From Bog-473 sp963817735 (lineage in GTDB: Bacteria > Actinomycetota > Acidimicrobiia > Acidimicrobiales > RAAP-2): 64,000 nucleotides of DNA. The position numbers were made by a program, and so were the translations under genes. Below are positions 26,680 through 35,084 of this stretch, piece after piece. Position 1 is the stretch's first letter. Each line of letters starts with the position of its first letter. The notes beneath the pieces were generated by a model. That model had not been told where the DNA came from, ran no database searches, and was given only the letters and a program-made list of their open reading frames with translations. The stretch lies in assembly GCA_963817735.1 (NCBI GenBank), contig CAWFPP010000009.1, positions 372,001-436,000 of the forward strand. The letters run 5' to 3'.

Positions 26680-27795
26680 ATGACCCGACTTGAGGACCTC
26701 TACGAGATCGGCGGCCAGAGTGCCTGGCTCGACAACCTGCGCCGGGACTGGCTCGAAGGCGGCCAGCTGGCCGACCTGCTTACGCTCGGCGTGCGTGGAA
26801 TCACCTCGAACCCGACCATCTTCGCCAACGCCATCAGCGGCCAGGACACCTACGACGACCAATTCCGCTCGCTCATGAAGGACCACACCGTCGAGAGCGC
26901 CTACTGGGAGATGGCCATCACGGACATCGACAGCGCGCTGGCCATGCTGCGCCCGCTCTACGACGAGAGCCGCGGCGAGGACGGCTACGTCTCGCTCGAG
27001 GTGTCACCCGCGCTGGCGCACGACACGGACAAGACGCTCAAGGCGGCGCGCGACCTGCACGCGCGCATCGCCCAGCCCAACCTCCTCGTCAAGGTGCCGG
27101 CCACCAAGGAGGGCGTCCCGGCCATTGAGACCCTGATCGGCGAAGGCCACAGCATCAACGTCACGTTGATCTTCGGGCTCGACCGCTACGACGAAGTGAT
27201 GGAGGCCTACCTCAAGGGCCTCGAGGCCCTGGTGGCCGCCGGCCGCGAGGCCGAGCTGTCCAAGGTGGCCAGCGTGGGCTCCTTCTTCGTCAGCCGGGTC
27301 GACACCGAGGTGGACCGCCGCCTCGAGACCGTGGCCGGCGGGGAGCAGGGTGACGCCGCCGTCCTCGGCCTGCGCGGCACCGCCGCGGTGGCCCAGGCCC
27401 AAACGGCCTATCAACACTTCCACCGCACTTTCGCCGGCGACCGTTGGGAGGCGCTGCGGGCCAAGGGCGCCCGCGTGCAGCGGCCGCTGTGGGCGTCGAC
27501 CTCGACCAAGAACCCGGCCTACTCCGACCTGCTCTACGTCGACAGCCTGATCGGTCCGGCCACCGTCAACACCATGCCGGAGCCGACGCTGCGCGCCTTC
27601 GAGGGGCACGGGACGCTGCAGCGGACGGTGGACCACGATCCGGACGCGGCCGCCGCCGCGTTGGCCCGCCTGGGCGAGGCGGGCATCGACATGCTCGACG
27701 TCGAGCAGACGCTCGAGGACGAGGGCGTCCACTCTTTCGCCAAGTCGTTCGACGAGCTGCTGCAGTCGCTGACCGACAAAGCCGCTACCTTCTGA
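26680..27795 (+). CDS. tal: Transaldolase
   Basis: 371 aa, typical of the long actinobacterial type. It transfers a dihydroxyacetone unit between sedoheptulose 7-phosphate and glyceraldehyde 3-phosphate. Signatures are GVRGITSNPTIFANAI and the Schiff-base lysine block LLVKVPATKEGVPAIE. RPLWASTSTKNPAYSD and DSLIGPATVNTMP close the barrel. ATG 26680 is preceded by GAAGGGAG. It is 65 bp after tkt. Confidence 0.96.
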   Translation: MTRLEDLYEIGGQSAWLDNLRRDWLEGGQLADLLTLGVRGITSNPTIFANAISGQDTYDDQFRSLMKDHTVESAYWEMAITDIDSALAMLRPLYDESRGEDGYVSLEVSPALAHDTDKTLKAARDLHARIAQPNLLVKVPATKEGVPAIETLIGEGHSINVTLIFGLDRYDEVMEAYLKGLEALVAAGREAELSKVASVGSFFVSRVDTEVDRRLETVAGGEQGDAAVLGLRGTAAVAQAQTAYQHFHRTFAGDRWEALRAKGARVQRPLWASTSTKNPAYSDLLYVDSLIGPATVNTMPEPTLRAFEGHGTLQRTVDHDPDAAAAALARLGEAGIDMLDVEQTLEDEGVHSFAKSFDELLQSLTDKAATF

Positions 27796-27835
27796 GACGT
27801 CGGAACAACCAGCGGCACGACCGAGAGGAGCGCGC

Positions 27836-28774
27836 ATGAAGATCGGCATGATCGGACTGGGCAAGATGGGCGCCAACATGACCGAGCGCCTGCTCAAGGG
27901 CGGGCACGAGGTGGTGGCCTTCGACCTGAGTGCCGACGCGGTGAAGGCGGCGGCGAGCAAGGGCGCCGAGCCCTCCACGAGCCTGGCCGACATGGTGGGC
28001 AAGCTGGGCTCCCCCAAGGCAGTGTGGGTGATGCTGCCCGCCGGCCACATCACGGACTCGACCGTCGAGGAACTGGCCGGCATGTTCTCGAAGGGCGACG
28101 TCATCATCGACGGCGGCAACTCCAACTACAAGGAGTGGAAGGCGCTGGCCGACAGGCTCGTGAGCACCGGCGTCGGCTTCGTCGACGCCGGGACGTCGGG
28201 CGGCGTGTGGGGCCTGACCGAGGGCTACTGCCTCATGGTCGGCGGCACCAAGGCGGCCGTGGCGGCCGTGGAGCCGGCGCTGCTGACCCTGGCGCCCGAG
28301 GGCGGCTACGCGCACGTCGGTCCGGTCGGCGCCGGGCACTTCGTCAAGATGGTGCACAACGGGGTCGAGTACGGGCTCATGCAGGCCTACGCCGAGGGCT
28401 TCGAGATCATGGGCAAGGCCGAGGAGTTCGACCTCGACCTGCACGAGATCGCCTCCATCTGGCGCTACGGCTCGGTGGTGCGCAGCTGGCTGCTGGACCT
28501 GGCCGAGCGGGCGCTGCGACCCGGCGCGGGCTTCGACGACATCAAGGGCGTCGTCGTCGACTCGGGCGAGGGCCGCTGGACGGCGCAGGAAGCGATCGAC
28601 CGCGGCGTGCCCGCACCGGTGATCGCCACCTCGCTCTTCACCCGCTTCGCCTCCCAGGAGCCGGACTCGCTCCAACTGAAGATGCTGTCCGCGCTGCGCA
28701 ACCAGTTCGGCGGCCATGCCGTCACGCTGGAGTCGGGCCAGCAGGGGCTGGAGACCGAGACCCCGACGCCCTAG
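27836..28774 (+). CDS. gnd: 6-phosphogluconate dehydrogenase (decarboxylating), short type
   Basis: 312 aa, the short form (about 300 aa) as in YqeC/GndA-like enzymes rather than the 470-aa dimer. The NAD(P) fold starts with MIGLGKMGANM. IDGGNSNYKEW and DAGTSGGVWGL match the substrate loop, and GHFVKMVHNGVEYGLMQ carries the catalytic Lys and Asn. It oxidises 6-phosphogluconate to ribulose 5-phosphate and CO2. The cofactor preference cannot be read with certainty. GAGAGG lies before ATG. Confidence 0.95.
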   Translation: MKIGMIGLGKMGANMTERLLKGGHEVVAFDLSADAVKAAASKGAEPSTSLADMVGKLGSPKAVWVMLPAGHITDSTVEELAGMFSKGDVIIDGGNSNYKEWKALADRLVSTGVGFVDAGTSGGVWGLTEGYCLMVGGTKAAVAAVEPALLTLAPEGGYAHVGPVGAGHFVKMVHNGVEYGLMQAYAEGFEIMGKAEEFDLDLHEIASIWRYGSVVRSWLLDLAERALRPGAGFDDIKGVVVDSGEGRWTAQEAIDRGVPAPVIATSLFTRFASQEPDSLQLKMLSALRNQFGGHAVTLESGQQGLETETPTP

Positions 28775-28775
28775 C

Positions 28776-29453
28776 GTGCTTACCCCCGTCGACGACGTCC
28801 CCCGCGCCTTTCGCGACGCGGTAGGTGAGGCCTTCGCGGCGCGCCCCGGGCCGCGCTTCGCACTGGTGCTCTCGGGTGGCCCGACGGCGCGGGAGTGCTA
28901 CGAGGTCCTGGCCACCTCCGGCGACATCGACTGGAGAGTGGTGGATATTTTCGTCGGGGACGAGCGCGTCGTCCCGCCGGACGACGTCGACGCCAACCAG
29001 CGGCTGATACGGGAATCCCTCATCGACCCGGTGGGTGGAGTCGGGTCCTTCTCGCCCATGCCGACGGTCGGGCCGGTCGACGAGTGCGTCGAGGCCTATC
29101 AACAGACCATGACGGACCTCGTGACCGGGTCCGGGATCGACCTGATCCACTTGGGCATGGGGCCCGACGGCCACACGGCGTCGCTCTTTCCCGGCGCCCC
29201 GAGCCTGCAGGCCGAGCCGGGCGTGCTGGTGCTGGCGACCGAGGACCCCAACGGGGTCAACCCGCACCCGCGCCTGACCCTGACTTTGCCGGCCATCAAT
29301 TCGGCCCGCCTCGCCGTCTTCACGGTCTCGGGAGCGTCGAAGGCCGCCGCGGTGGCCGCGTTGGAGCGCGGCGACGACCTGCCGGCCGCCCGGGTCCACG
29401 CCGGGCGGACGCTGTGGCTGGTCGACGGCGCCGCGCGCGCCGACGCCCCCTAG
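28776..29453 (+). CDS. pgl: 6-phosphogluconolactonase
   Basis: 225 aa from GTG 28776, one base after the gnd stop. The family blocks are FALVLSGGPTARECYE, DIFVGDERVVPPDDVDAN and LIHLGMGPDGHTASLFPG, as in DevB/SOL-type lactonases. It hydrolyses 6-phosphogluconolactone, the step just before gnd. Glucose-6-phosphate dehydrogenase, the step before it, is not in the window. Confidence 0.95.
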   Translation: MLTPVDDVPRAFRDAVGEAFAARPGPRFALVLSGGPTARECYEVLATSGDIDWRVVDIFVGDERVVPPDDVDANQRLIRESLIDPVGGVGSFSPMPTVGPVDECVEAYQQTMTDLVTGSGIDLIHLGMGPDGHTASLFPGAPSLQAEPGVLVLATEDPNGVNPHPRLTLTLPAINSARLAVFTVSGASKAAAVAALERGDDLPAARVHAGRTLWLVDGAARADAP

Positions 29454-29463
29454 ATTGGCCTTG

Positions 29464-31734
29464 ATGCTCTCCGACGCCGATCTGCTCCGCACGCCCCTCG
29501 ACGACCTGACGGCGTTGGCCCGTGTCGTGCGCGACGGTGCCCACGGGCGCCGGGTCACCTATTCACCCAAGGTCTTCATTCCGCTGACGATGCTGTGCCG
29601 CGACCGCTGCGGCTACTGCACCTTCGCCAAGGCACCGGCACGCGTCACCGCGCCCTACCTCCTCCCCGAGGAGGTGCTGGCCATCGCCGAGGCCGGGAAG
29701 GCGGCCGGCTGCCACGAGGCCCTTTTCACCCTGGGCGAGCGGCCCGAGCTGCGCTACCCGGTGGCGGCGGAGTGGCTGGCCACGCAGGGCTACGCCTCGA
29801 CGGTGGACTACCTCGCCGCCATGTGCCGCCTCGTGGTGGAGGAGACCGGCCTGCTCCCCCACGCCAACGCCGGCGCGCTCGACGCCGCCGAGCTGGCCAC
29901 GCTCCGCCCGGTGGCGGCCAGCCAGGGCATGATGCTCGAGTCGCTGGTTGAGGGCCTGGACGCGCACCGGGGCTCGCCCGACAAGGCGCCGGCCCGCCGG
30001 CTCGCCACCCTGGAGTTCGCCGGCGAGCTCGCCATACCCTTCACCACGGGCATTCTGGTCGGCATCGGCGACGACCGGCCCGGCCAGGTGGCGGCACTGC
30101 GCGCCATCGCCGCCGCGCACGCCCGCCACGGGCACGTGCAAGAGGTCATCGTGCAGAACTTCCTGCCCAAGTCGGGCACGGCCATGTTCCGGGCCGAACC
30201 CTGCCCGCCCGAGGACCTGCAGTGGGCCATTGCGGCGGCTCGCCTGGTGCTGCCGCCCGACATCCACGTGCAGGCGCCGCCCAACCTCTCCGACGACCTC
30301 GGGCCCCTGCTGGCGGCCGGGATCGACGACTGGGGCGGCGTGTCGCCGGTCACCGCCGACCACGTGAACCCGGAGCGGGCATGGCCCGCGCTCGGCCTCC
30401 TGCGCGAGGCCACCGATGCGGCCGGCCACACCCTGGCGCCCCGCCTCACCATCTACCCCACCTTCGCCCTCGACCCGGCGCGCTGGCTCGACCCGGCGCT
30501 GCGCTTCGGTGTGCTCGACGCCTCCGACGCCGAGGGCCTGGCCCGCGACGCGTCGTGGTGCTCGGGGGGCGGGGAGCCACCGCCCCCGCTGCTGGACCAG
30601 ACCGCGCCACCACGCGGTGCCGTCGTCGGCGGTGCCGTGGCCGAGGTGCTCGCCGGCGTGGCCCTGGGTCAGGAGGTGGGCCAGGCCGAGATCGTGACGC
30701 TCTTCAGCGCCCGCGGCCCCGAGGTCCGGCGGGTGGCCGAGGTGGCGGACGACTTGCGCCGCAACATCGCCGGCGACGACGTCACGTTCGTACGCAACCG
30801 GAACATCAACTACACGAACGTGTGCACGTTCAAGTGCCGCTTCTGCGCCTTTTCGAAGGGACCGCTCTCGCTCAACCTGCGCGGCGCGCCCTACCTGCTG
30901 GAGCTCGACGAGATCACCCGCCGAGTGGCCGAGGCCGTCGACGAGGGCGCCACCGAGGTCTGCCTGCAGGGCGGCATCCACCCCGACTTCGACGGCGACT
31001 ACTACCTGCACGTGCTCCAGGCGGTGCGGGCCGGCTCGCCCGACATCCACATCCACGGCTTCACCGCGCTGGAGGTGACCGAGGGCGCGCGCCGCTCCGA
31101 GGTGCCCCTGGCCGAGTACCTGACCAGGCTGAAGGAGGCCGGGCTCAAGACGCTGCCGGGCACGGCGGCCGAGATCCTCGACGACGAGGTGCGCGCCCTC
31201 ATCTGCCCCGACAAGATCAACACCGAGGAGTGGCTCGAGGCGCACCGCACGGCGCACGGCGTAGGGCTGCGCTCCAACATCACCATCATGTTCGGCTCGG
31301 TCGAGCAGCCGGTGAGCTGGGCCAGGCACATCGTGCGCACCCGGGCGCTCCAGCGCGAGACCGGCGGCTTCACCGAGTTCGTCCCGCTGCCCTTCGTGCA
31401 CATGGCCACCCCGATCTACCTCCAGCGCAAGGCGCGGCGGGGACCGACCTTCCGCGAGACCGTGCTGATGCACGCCGTGGCGCGCATCGCCTACGCGGGC
31501 GACATCGACAACATCCAGGTGAGCTGGGTCAAGCTGGGGGCCGAGGGCGCGCGCCAGCTGCTGCGGGCCGGAGCCAACGACCTGGGCGGGACGCTGATGG
31601 ACGAGAACATCTCGCGGGCGGCGGGCGCCCAGCACGGGCAGCGCATGGGCGTCGAGGAGCTCGAGGCGATCGTGGCGCCGCTCGGGCGGCCCCTGGTGCA
31701 GCGCTCCACCCTGTACGCGCTGGCCGGCGCGTGA
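29464..31734 (+). CDS. fbiC: F420 synthase FbiC (CofG-CofH fusion)
   Basis: 756 aa from ATG 29464; a TTG 9 bases earlier is possible. The protein is two radical-SAM enzymes in one chain. The CofG half carries CRDRCGYC (Cys45, 49, 52). The CofH half carries CTFKCRFC (about Cys454, 458, 461) after NRNINYTNV. Together they build the deazaflavin FO from tyrosine and 5-amino-6-ribitylaminouracil, the first committed step to coenzyme F420. The fusion is standard in actinobacteria, while archaea use separate proteins. The stop overlaps the next start (GTGA). Confidence 0.97.
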   Translation: MLSDADLLRTPLDDLTALARVVRDGAHGRRVTYSPKVFIPLTMLCRDRCGYCTFAKAPARVTAPYLLPEEVLAIAEAGKAAGCHEALFTLGERPELRYPVAAEWLATQGYASTVDYLAAMCRLVVEETGLLPHANAGALDAAELATLRPVAASQGMMLESLVEGLDAHRGSPDKAPARRLATLEFAGELAIPFTTGILVGIGDDRPGQVAALRAIAAAHARHGHVQEVIVQNFLPKSGTAMFRAEPCPPEDLQWAIAAARLVLPPDIHVQAPPNLSDDLGPLLAAGIDDWGGVSPVTADHVNPERAWPALGLLREATDAAGHTLAPRLTIYPTFALDPARWLDPALRFGVLDASDAEGLARDASWCSGGGEPPPPLLDQTAPPRGAVVGGAVAEVLAGVALGQEVGQAEIVTLFSARGPEVRRVAEVADDLRRNIAGDDVTFVRNRNINYTNVCTFKCRFCAFSKGPLSLNLRGAPYLLELDEITRRVAEAVDEGATEVCLQGGIHPDFDGDYYLHVLQAVRAGSPDIHIHGFTALEVTEGARRSEVPLAEYLTRLKEAGLKTLPGTAAEILDDEVRALICPDKINTEEWLEAHRTAHGVGLRSNITIMFGSVEQPVSWARHIVRTRALQRETGGFTEFVPLPFVHMATPIYLQRKARRGPTFRETVLMHAVARIAYAGDIDNIQVSWVKLGAEGARQLLRAGANDLGGTLMDENISRAAGAQHGQRMGVEELEAIVAPLGRPLVQRSTLYALAGA

Positions 31735-32756
31735 ACGGCGACACGGAAGAGGAGGCGCGCCAGAGCGCCTTCGACGACCTGTTCGCCGGCCACGAGCTCT
31801 CCGCGGCACAGTCCCGCGAACTGCAGGACATGATCGGCTCGCTGAGCGACCTGGCGCGCGAGGGCACGTCGGTCGGGGACCTCAAGATCGCCAACACGGC
31901 CCTGGCCGAGATGGCCGAGGCCTTCCGGGTCTTCCGGCCCTACCGCCACATCCGCAAGGTCACCATGTTCGGTTCGGCTCGCACGAAGCCCGACGACCCG
32001 ATCTACATCCTGGCCCGCGACCTGGCGGCCAAGCTGGCCGCGGCCGACTGGATGGTGGTGACCGGGGCCGGACCCGGCATCATGGCCGCCGGGCTGGAGG
32101 GGGCGGGACGGGAGCATGCCTTCGGGGTCAACATCCGCCTGCCCTTCGAAGGCGACGCCAACTCCTTCATCGCGCAGGACCCCAAGCTGGTGGAGATGCG
32201 GTACTTCTTCACCCGCAAGCTCATGTTGATAAAGGAGTCCCACGCCTACGCCGTCCTGCCCGGCGGCTTCGGCACCCAGGACGAGTCCTTCGAGCTGCTC
32301 ACCCTGCTGCAGACGGGCAAGGCCGAGCCGGCGCCGGTCGTCATGGTCGAGACGCCCGGGGGCACCTACTGGCACGCATGGCTGCGTTTCGTGCAGGACG
32401 CGGCCATCGACGCCGGCTGGGTCTCGCCCGAGGACCAGGCCCTCTTCAAGGTGACCAACACGCTGGAAGAGGCCGCCGACGAGATCCTCGGCTTCTACCG
32501 GAACTACCACTCCATCCGTTTCGTGGGCGACCTTCTGGTGCTCCGGCTGCAGGTGCAGCCGAGCAAGGCCGAGCTGGCCGACCTGAATCGCCGCTTTGCC
32601 GACATTGTGGTGCGGGGCAACATCCGCACCGCCGGGCCCTTCCCGCCGGAGCGCAACGACCATCCCGAGCTGCCCCGGATCGCCTTCCGCTTCGACCGCT
32701 TCCACTTCGCCCGCCTGCGCCAGCTGATCGACGCCGTCAACGAGTGGACGGGGTGA
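31731..32756 (+). CDS. LOG-family (TIGR00730-like) nucleotide-binding protein
   Basis: 341 aa from GTG 31731 in a GTGA overlap with fbiC. After an N-terminal helical extension of about 75 residues there is a Rossmann fold (TMFGSARTKPDDP, VTGAGPGIMAAG). The signature PGGFGTQDE corresponds to PGGxGTxxE of the LOG/lysine-decarboxylase-like family, whose studied members release the base from nucleoside monophosphates. The substrate here is unknown. Coupling to fbiC raises the possibility of a role in nucleotide or F420 metabolism, but only by position. Confidence 0.88.
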   Translation: MNGDTEEEARQSAFDDLFAGHELSAAQSRELQDMIGSLSDLAREGTSVGDLKIANTALAEMAEAFRVFRPYRHIRKVTMFGSARTKPDDPIYILARDLAAKLAAADWMVVTGAGPGIMAAGLEGAGREHAFGVNIRLPFEGDANSFIAQDPKLVEMRYFFTRKLMLIKESHAYAVLPGGFGTQDESFELLTLLQTGKAEPAPVVMVETPGGTYWHAWLRFVQDAAIDAGWVSPEDQALFKVTNTLEEAADEILGFYRNYHSIRFVGDLLVLRLQVQPSKAELADLNRRFADIVVRGNIRTAGPFPPERNDHPELPRIAFRFDRFHFARLRQLIDAVNEWTG

Positions 32757-34282
32757 CGCGGGCCCTCCCTTCTCGACGCGGCCTTGCCGCGCTGGTCCCC
32801 CTCGCCGCGCTGGCCGGCTTCGCGCTCTCGGTCTCGGCCGCTCCGGCGTCCGCCTCTCCTCCCCCTGTCAACTCCGCGGTCCCGTTCGGCCCGACCGGCG
32901 TCGGCGCCAATGCGGTGGCCAACGCCAATGCGCCGGTCGTGGCCATCGCGGCGCGGCCCGGCGGTGGCGGCTACTGGCTGGCGGGCCGCGACGGCGGTGT
33001 CTTCAACTACGGGGCCGCCGGCTTCTTCGGCTCGGCCGGGTCGCTCCACCTCAACGCGCCGATCGTCGGCATGGCGGCCACCCCCGGCGGCGGGGGCTAT
33101 TGGCTGGTGGCAGCCGACGGCGGCATCTTCAGCTACGGCGACGCCGGGTTCTTCGGCTCGCGGGGCGGCCAGCCGTTGAACGCGCCCATCGTCGGCATGG
33201 CGGCCACCCGTGACGGCGGCGGCTATTGGCTGGTGGCGGCCGACGGCGGCATCTTCAGCTACGGCGACGCCGCCTTCCACGGCTCGGCCGGCTCGCTCAC
33301 CCTCAACGCGCCCATCGTCGGCATGGCGGCCACCCGTGACGGCGGCGGCTATTGGCTGGTGGCGGCCGACGGCGGCATCTTCAGCTACGGCGACGCGACC
33401 TTCGACGGCTCGGCCGGGTCCCTCGTCCTCGACGCACCGATCACCGGTATTGCGGCCACGGGGGACGGTGGCGGCTACTGGCTGGTGGCGAGGGACGGCG
33501 GTCTCTTCACCTACGGCGATGCCGGCTACTACGGCTCGCTCGGGGGGACGACCCTGCCCGGGCCCGTGGTGGGCGTGGCCGCCGCCGCCCCCCAGGGAAC
33601 GGGCTATTTCCTGGCTGTCGGGTCCGAGCCCCTGGCGGGCGAGGTGGTCGGTATCGACCCGGGCCACAATGGCCTCAACTACAGCGCGCCGGGCATCATC
33701 GACACGCCGGTGTTCAACGGCACCGGGACCGAGACCTGCGACACGACCGGCACGGCGACCGACAGCGGTTACACGGAGGCCCAATTCAACTTCAACGTCG
33801 CCACCTACCTGGAGGCCGACCTGCAGGCCGAGGGCGCCACCGTCGTGCTGACCCGCCCCAACAACGACGGGGTCGGGCCCTGCGTGACGACGCGGGCCGC
33901 CATCATCAACAACGCGCACGCCGATGTCGCGGTGGACATCCATGCCGACGGCGGCCCGGCGGACGGGCGCGGCTTCGCCGTGCTGGAGCCGACGGCGGAC
34001 GGGCCGAACAACGGCGTCATCGCGTCGTCGGCCGCCTTCGCCGCCACCCTGCGCAACGCCTTCGTGGCGGGCACGACGATGCCCGTGAGCAACTACGACG
34101 GGGTCGACGGCCTGCAGCCGCGCAGCGACCTCGCCGGCCTCAACCTGACGACCGTGCCCAAGGTGCTGATCGAGTGCGGCAACATGCGCAACGCCACCGA
34201 CGCCGCCCTCCTCGTCACCCCCTCGTTCCAGCAGGCGGCGGCGGCCGCCATGGCTCAGGCGATCACGGCCTTCCTGACCTGA
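32753..34282 (+). CDS. Secreted repeat protein fused to N-acetylmuramoyl-L-alanine amidase (Amidase_3)
   Basis: 509 aa from GTG 32753 (GTGA overlap with the LOG gene). A signal peptide (LVPLAALAGFALSVSAAPASA) leads into five full copies plus a degenerate sixth of a 42-residue repeat with core GYWLVAADGGIFSYGDA. This probably forms a beta-propeller-like array. The catalytic domain starts at GIDPGHNG (first Zn His), with DVAVDIHADG (second Zn His) and IECGNMRN (catalytic Glu). It cleaves the stem peptide from muramic acid in peptidoglycan. The repeats are likely to target or regulate it. Confidence 0.92.
   Translation: MTRALPSRRGLAALVPLAALAGFALSVSAAPASASPPPVNSAVPFGPTGVGANAVANANAPVVAIAARPGGGGYWLAGRDGGVFNYGAAGFFGSAGSLHLNAPIVGMAATPGGGGYWLVAADGGIFSYGDAGFFGSRGGQPLNAPIVGMAATRDGGGYWLVAADGGIFSYGDAAFHGSAGSLTLNAPIVGMAATRDGGGYWLVAADGGIFSYGDATFDGSAGSLVLDAPITGIAATGDGGGYWLVARDGGLFTYGDAGYYGSLGGTTLPGPVVGVAAAAPQGTGYFLAVGSEPLAGEVVGIDPGHNGLNYSAPGIIDTPVFNGTGTETCDTTGTATDSGYTEAQFNFNVATYLEADLQAEGATVVLTRPNNDGVGPCVTTRAAIINNAHADVAVDIHADGGPADGRGFAVLEPTADGPNNGVIASSAAFAATLRNAFVAGTTMPVSNYDGVDGLQPRSDLAGLNLTTVPKVLIECGNMRNATDAALLVTPSFQQAAAAAMAQAITAFLT
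32960..33630 (+). repeat. In-frame 126-bp repeats in the amidase gene
   Basis: The 42-aa repeats are near-identical at the DNA level. The block starting at 33181 recurs 126 bp later at 33307 with identical bases over most of its length. Such identity in third positions shows recent duplication or gene conversion. Confidence 0.88.
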
Positions 34283-34283
34283 C

Positions 34284-34820
34284 TCAGGCCGGGCCCCCGA
34301 GGGGAGCCCGCACCAGCGTGGTGTAGACGTGGCCCCGGGGCGAAGGCTCCGAGGCCACAAGGTCGACGTGGTCCACCGTGAAGGTGGACGCGAACGGCAC
34401 GCCTTCGAGTTCGGCCTGGGCCTGCGGGCCGAGCTTCCCCTTGACCCGGGCCAGGGTCAGGTGGCCGTTGAAGCGGGGTTCGCCGTCGTCGCGCGCCGCC
34501 ACGACGGCAGCCGTGGCCCGGTGCACGAGCGCGGCCAGCTCGTCGAGCCCGTGGGCCGGCAGCTGCAGCACCCGCGTCCGCACGAACCAGGCGGTGGCCG
34601 GGCCGAGCCGGCACACCACGGGCCCCGATCGGGCGGCGGCGGCCTGCAGCGCCCCACCAAGGGGCCCCAGCTGTTCACCGGTGACGTCACCGAGGAAGCG
34701 CAGGGTCACGTGCCAGCGCGTGGGCCCGACCAGCCGCAGATTCTTCCGGTGGCCGAGTTCGAGCGCGGCCAGGTGCTGGCGGGTGGCGTCGTCGGGCCAG
34801 GCGGCCACGAAGGTCCGCAC
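34284..34820 (-). CDS. thpR: RNA 2',3'-cyclic phosphodiesterase (ThpR/LigT-like)
   Basis: 178 aa, a 2H phosphoesterase. The two catalytic motifs are WHVTLRFLG and GHLTLARVKG, with MRTFVAAWPDDATRQ at the start. These enzymes open 2',3'-cyclic phosphates at RNA ends and can also ligate tRNA halves. The physiological substrate in actinobacteria is not known. It is convergent with the amidase gene; their stops are 1 bp apart. Confidence 0.92.
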   Translation of the reverse strand: MRTFVAAWPDDATRQHLAALELGHRKNLRLVGPTRWHVTLRFLGDVTGEQLGPLGGALQAAAARSGPVVCRLGPATAWFVRTRVLQLPAHGLDELAALVHRATAAVVAARDDGEPRFNGHLTLARVKGKLGPQAQAELEGVPFASTFTVDHVDLVASEPSPRGHVYTTLVRAPLGGPA

Positions 34821-34835
34821 GCTGGAGGCCGGGAG

Positions 34836-35084
34836 TCAGGCGCCGTCGTCGAGCGGTTCGCGGCCGGCGCCGGATCCCTCGCGCAGCGCGGCGACGGAGC
34901 GCTCGAGCGCCCGGCGGGCCTTCAGGAGCCGCCGTTCCAGTGCGAGGGCCTCGCCGGTCTCGGCCGAGTCCGGATCACCGGCGGAGGCGAGCCGCAACGC
35001 GTCCAGCGCCATGTCGCCCAGCTCCTCGAGCAGGCCGTCGAGCCGCTCGGCCAGATCGGCCACGGCTTCGTGGGCGGGGCTCAC
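34836..35084 (-). CDS. Small coiled-coil hypothetical protein
   Basis: 82 aa from GTG 35084, which overlaps the acyl-CoA ligase stop as GTGA. It is mostly two helices rich in Leu, Ala, Glu and Arg (LAERLDGLLEELGDMALDAL and ALERRLLKARRALERSVA), likely a coiled coil. No family recognised. Its tight coupling argues for expression with the ligase. Confidence 0.6.
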   Translation of the reverse strand: MSPAHEAVADLAERLDGLLEELGDMALDALRLASAGDPDSAETGEALALERRLLKARRALERSVAALREGSGAGREPLDDGA

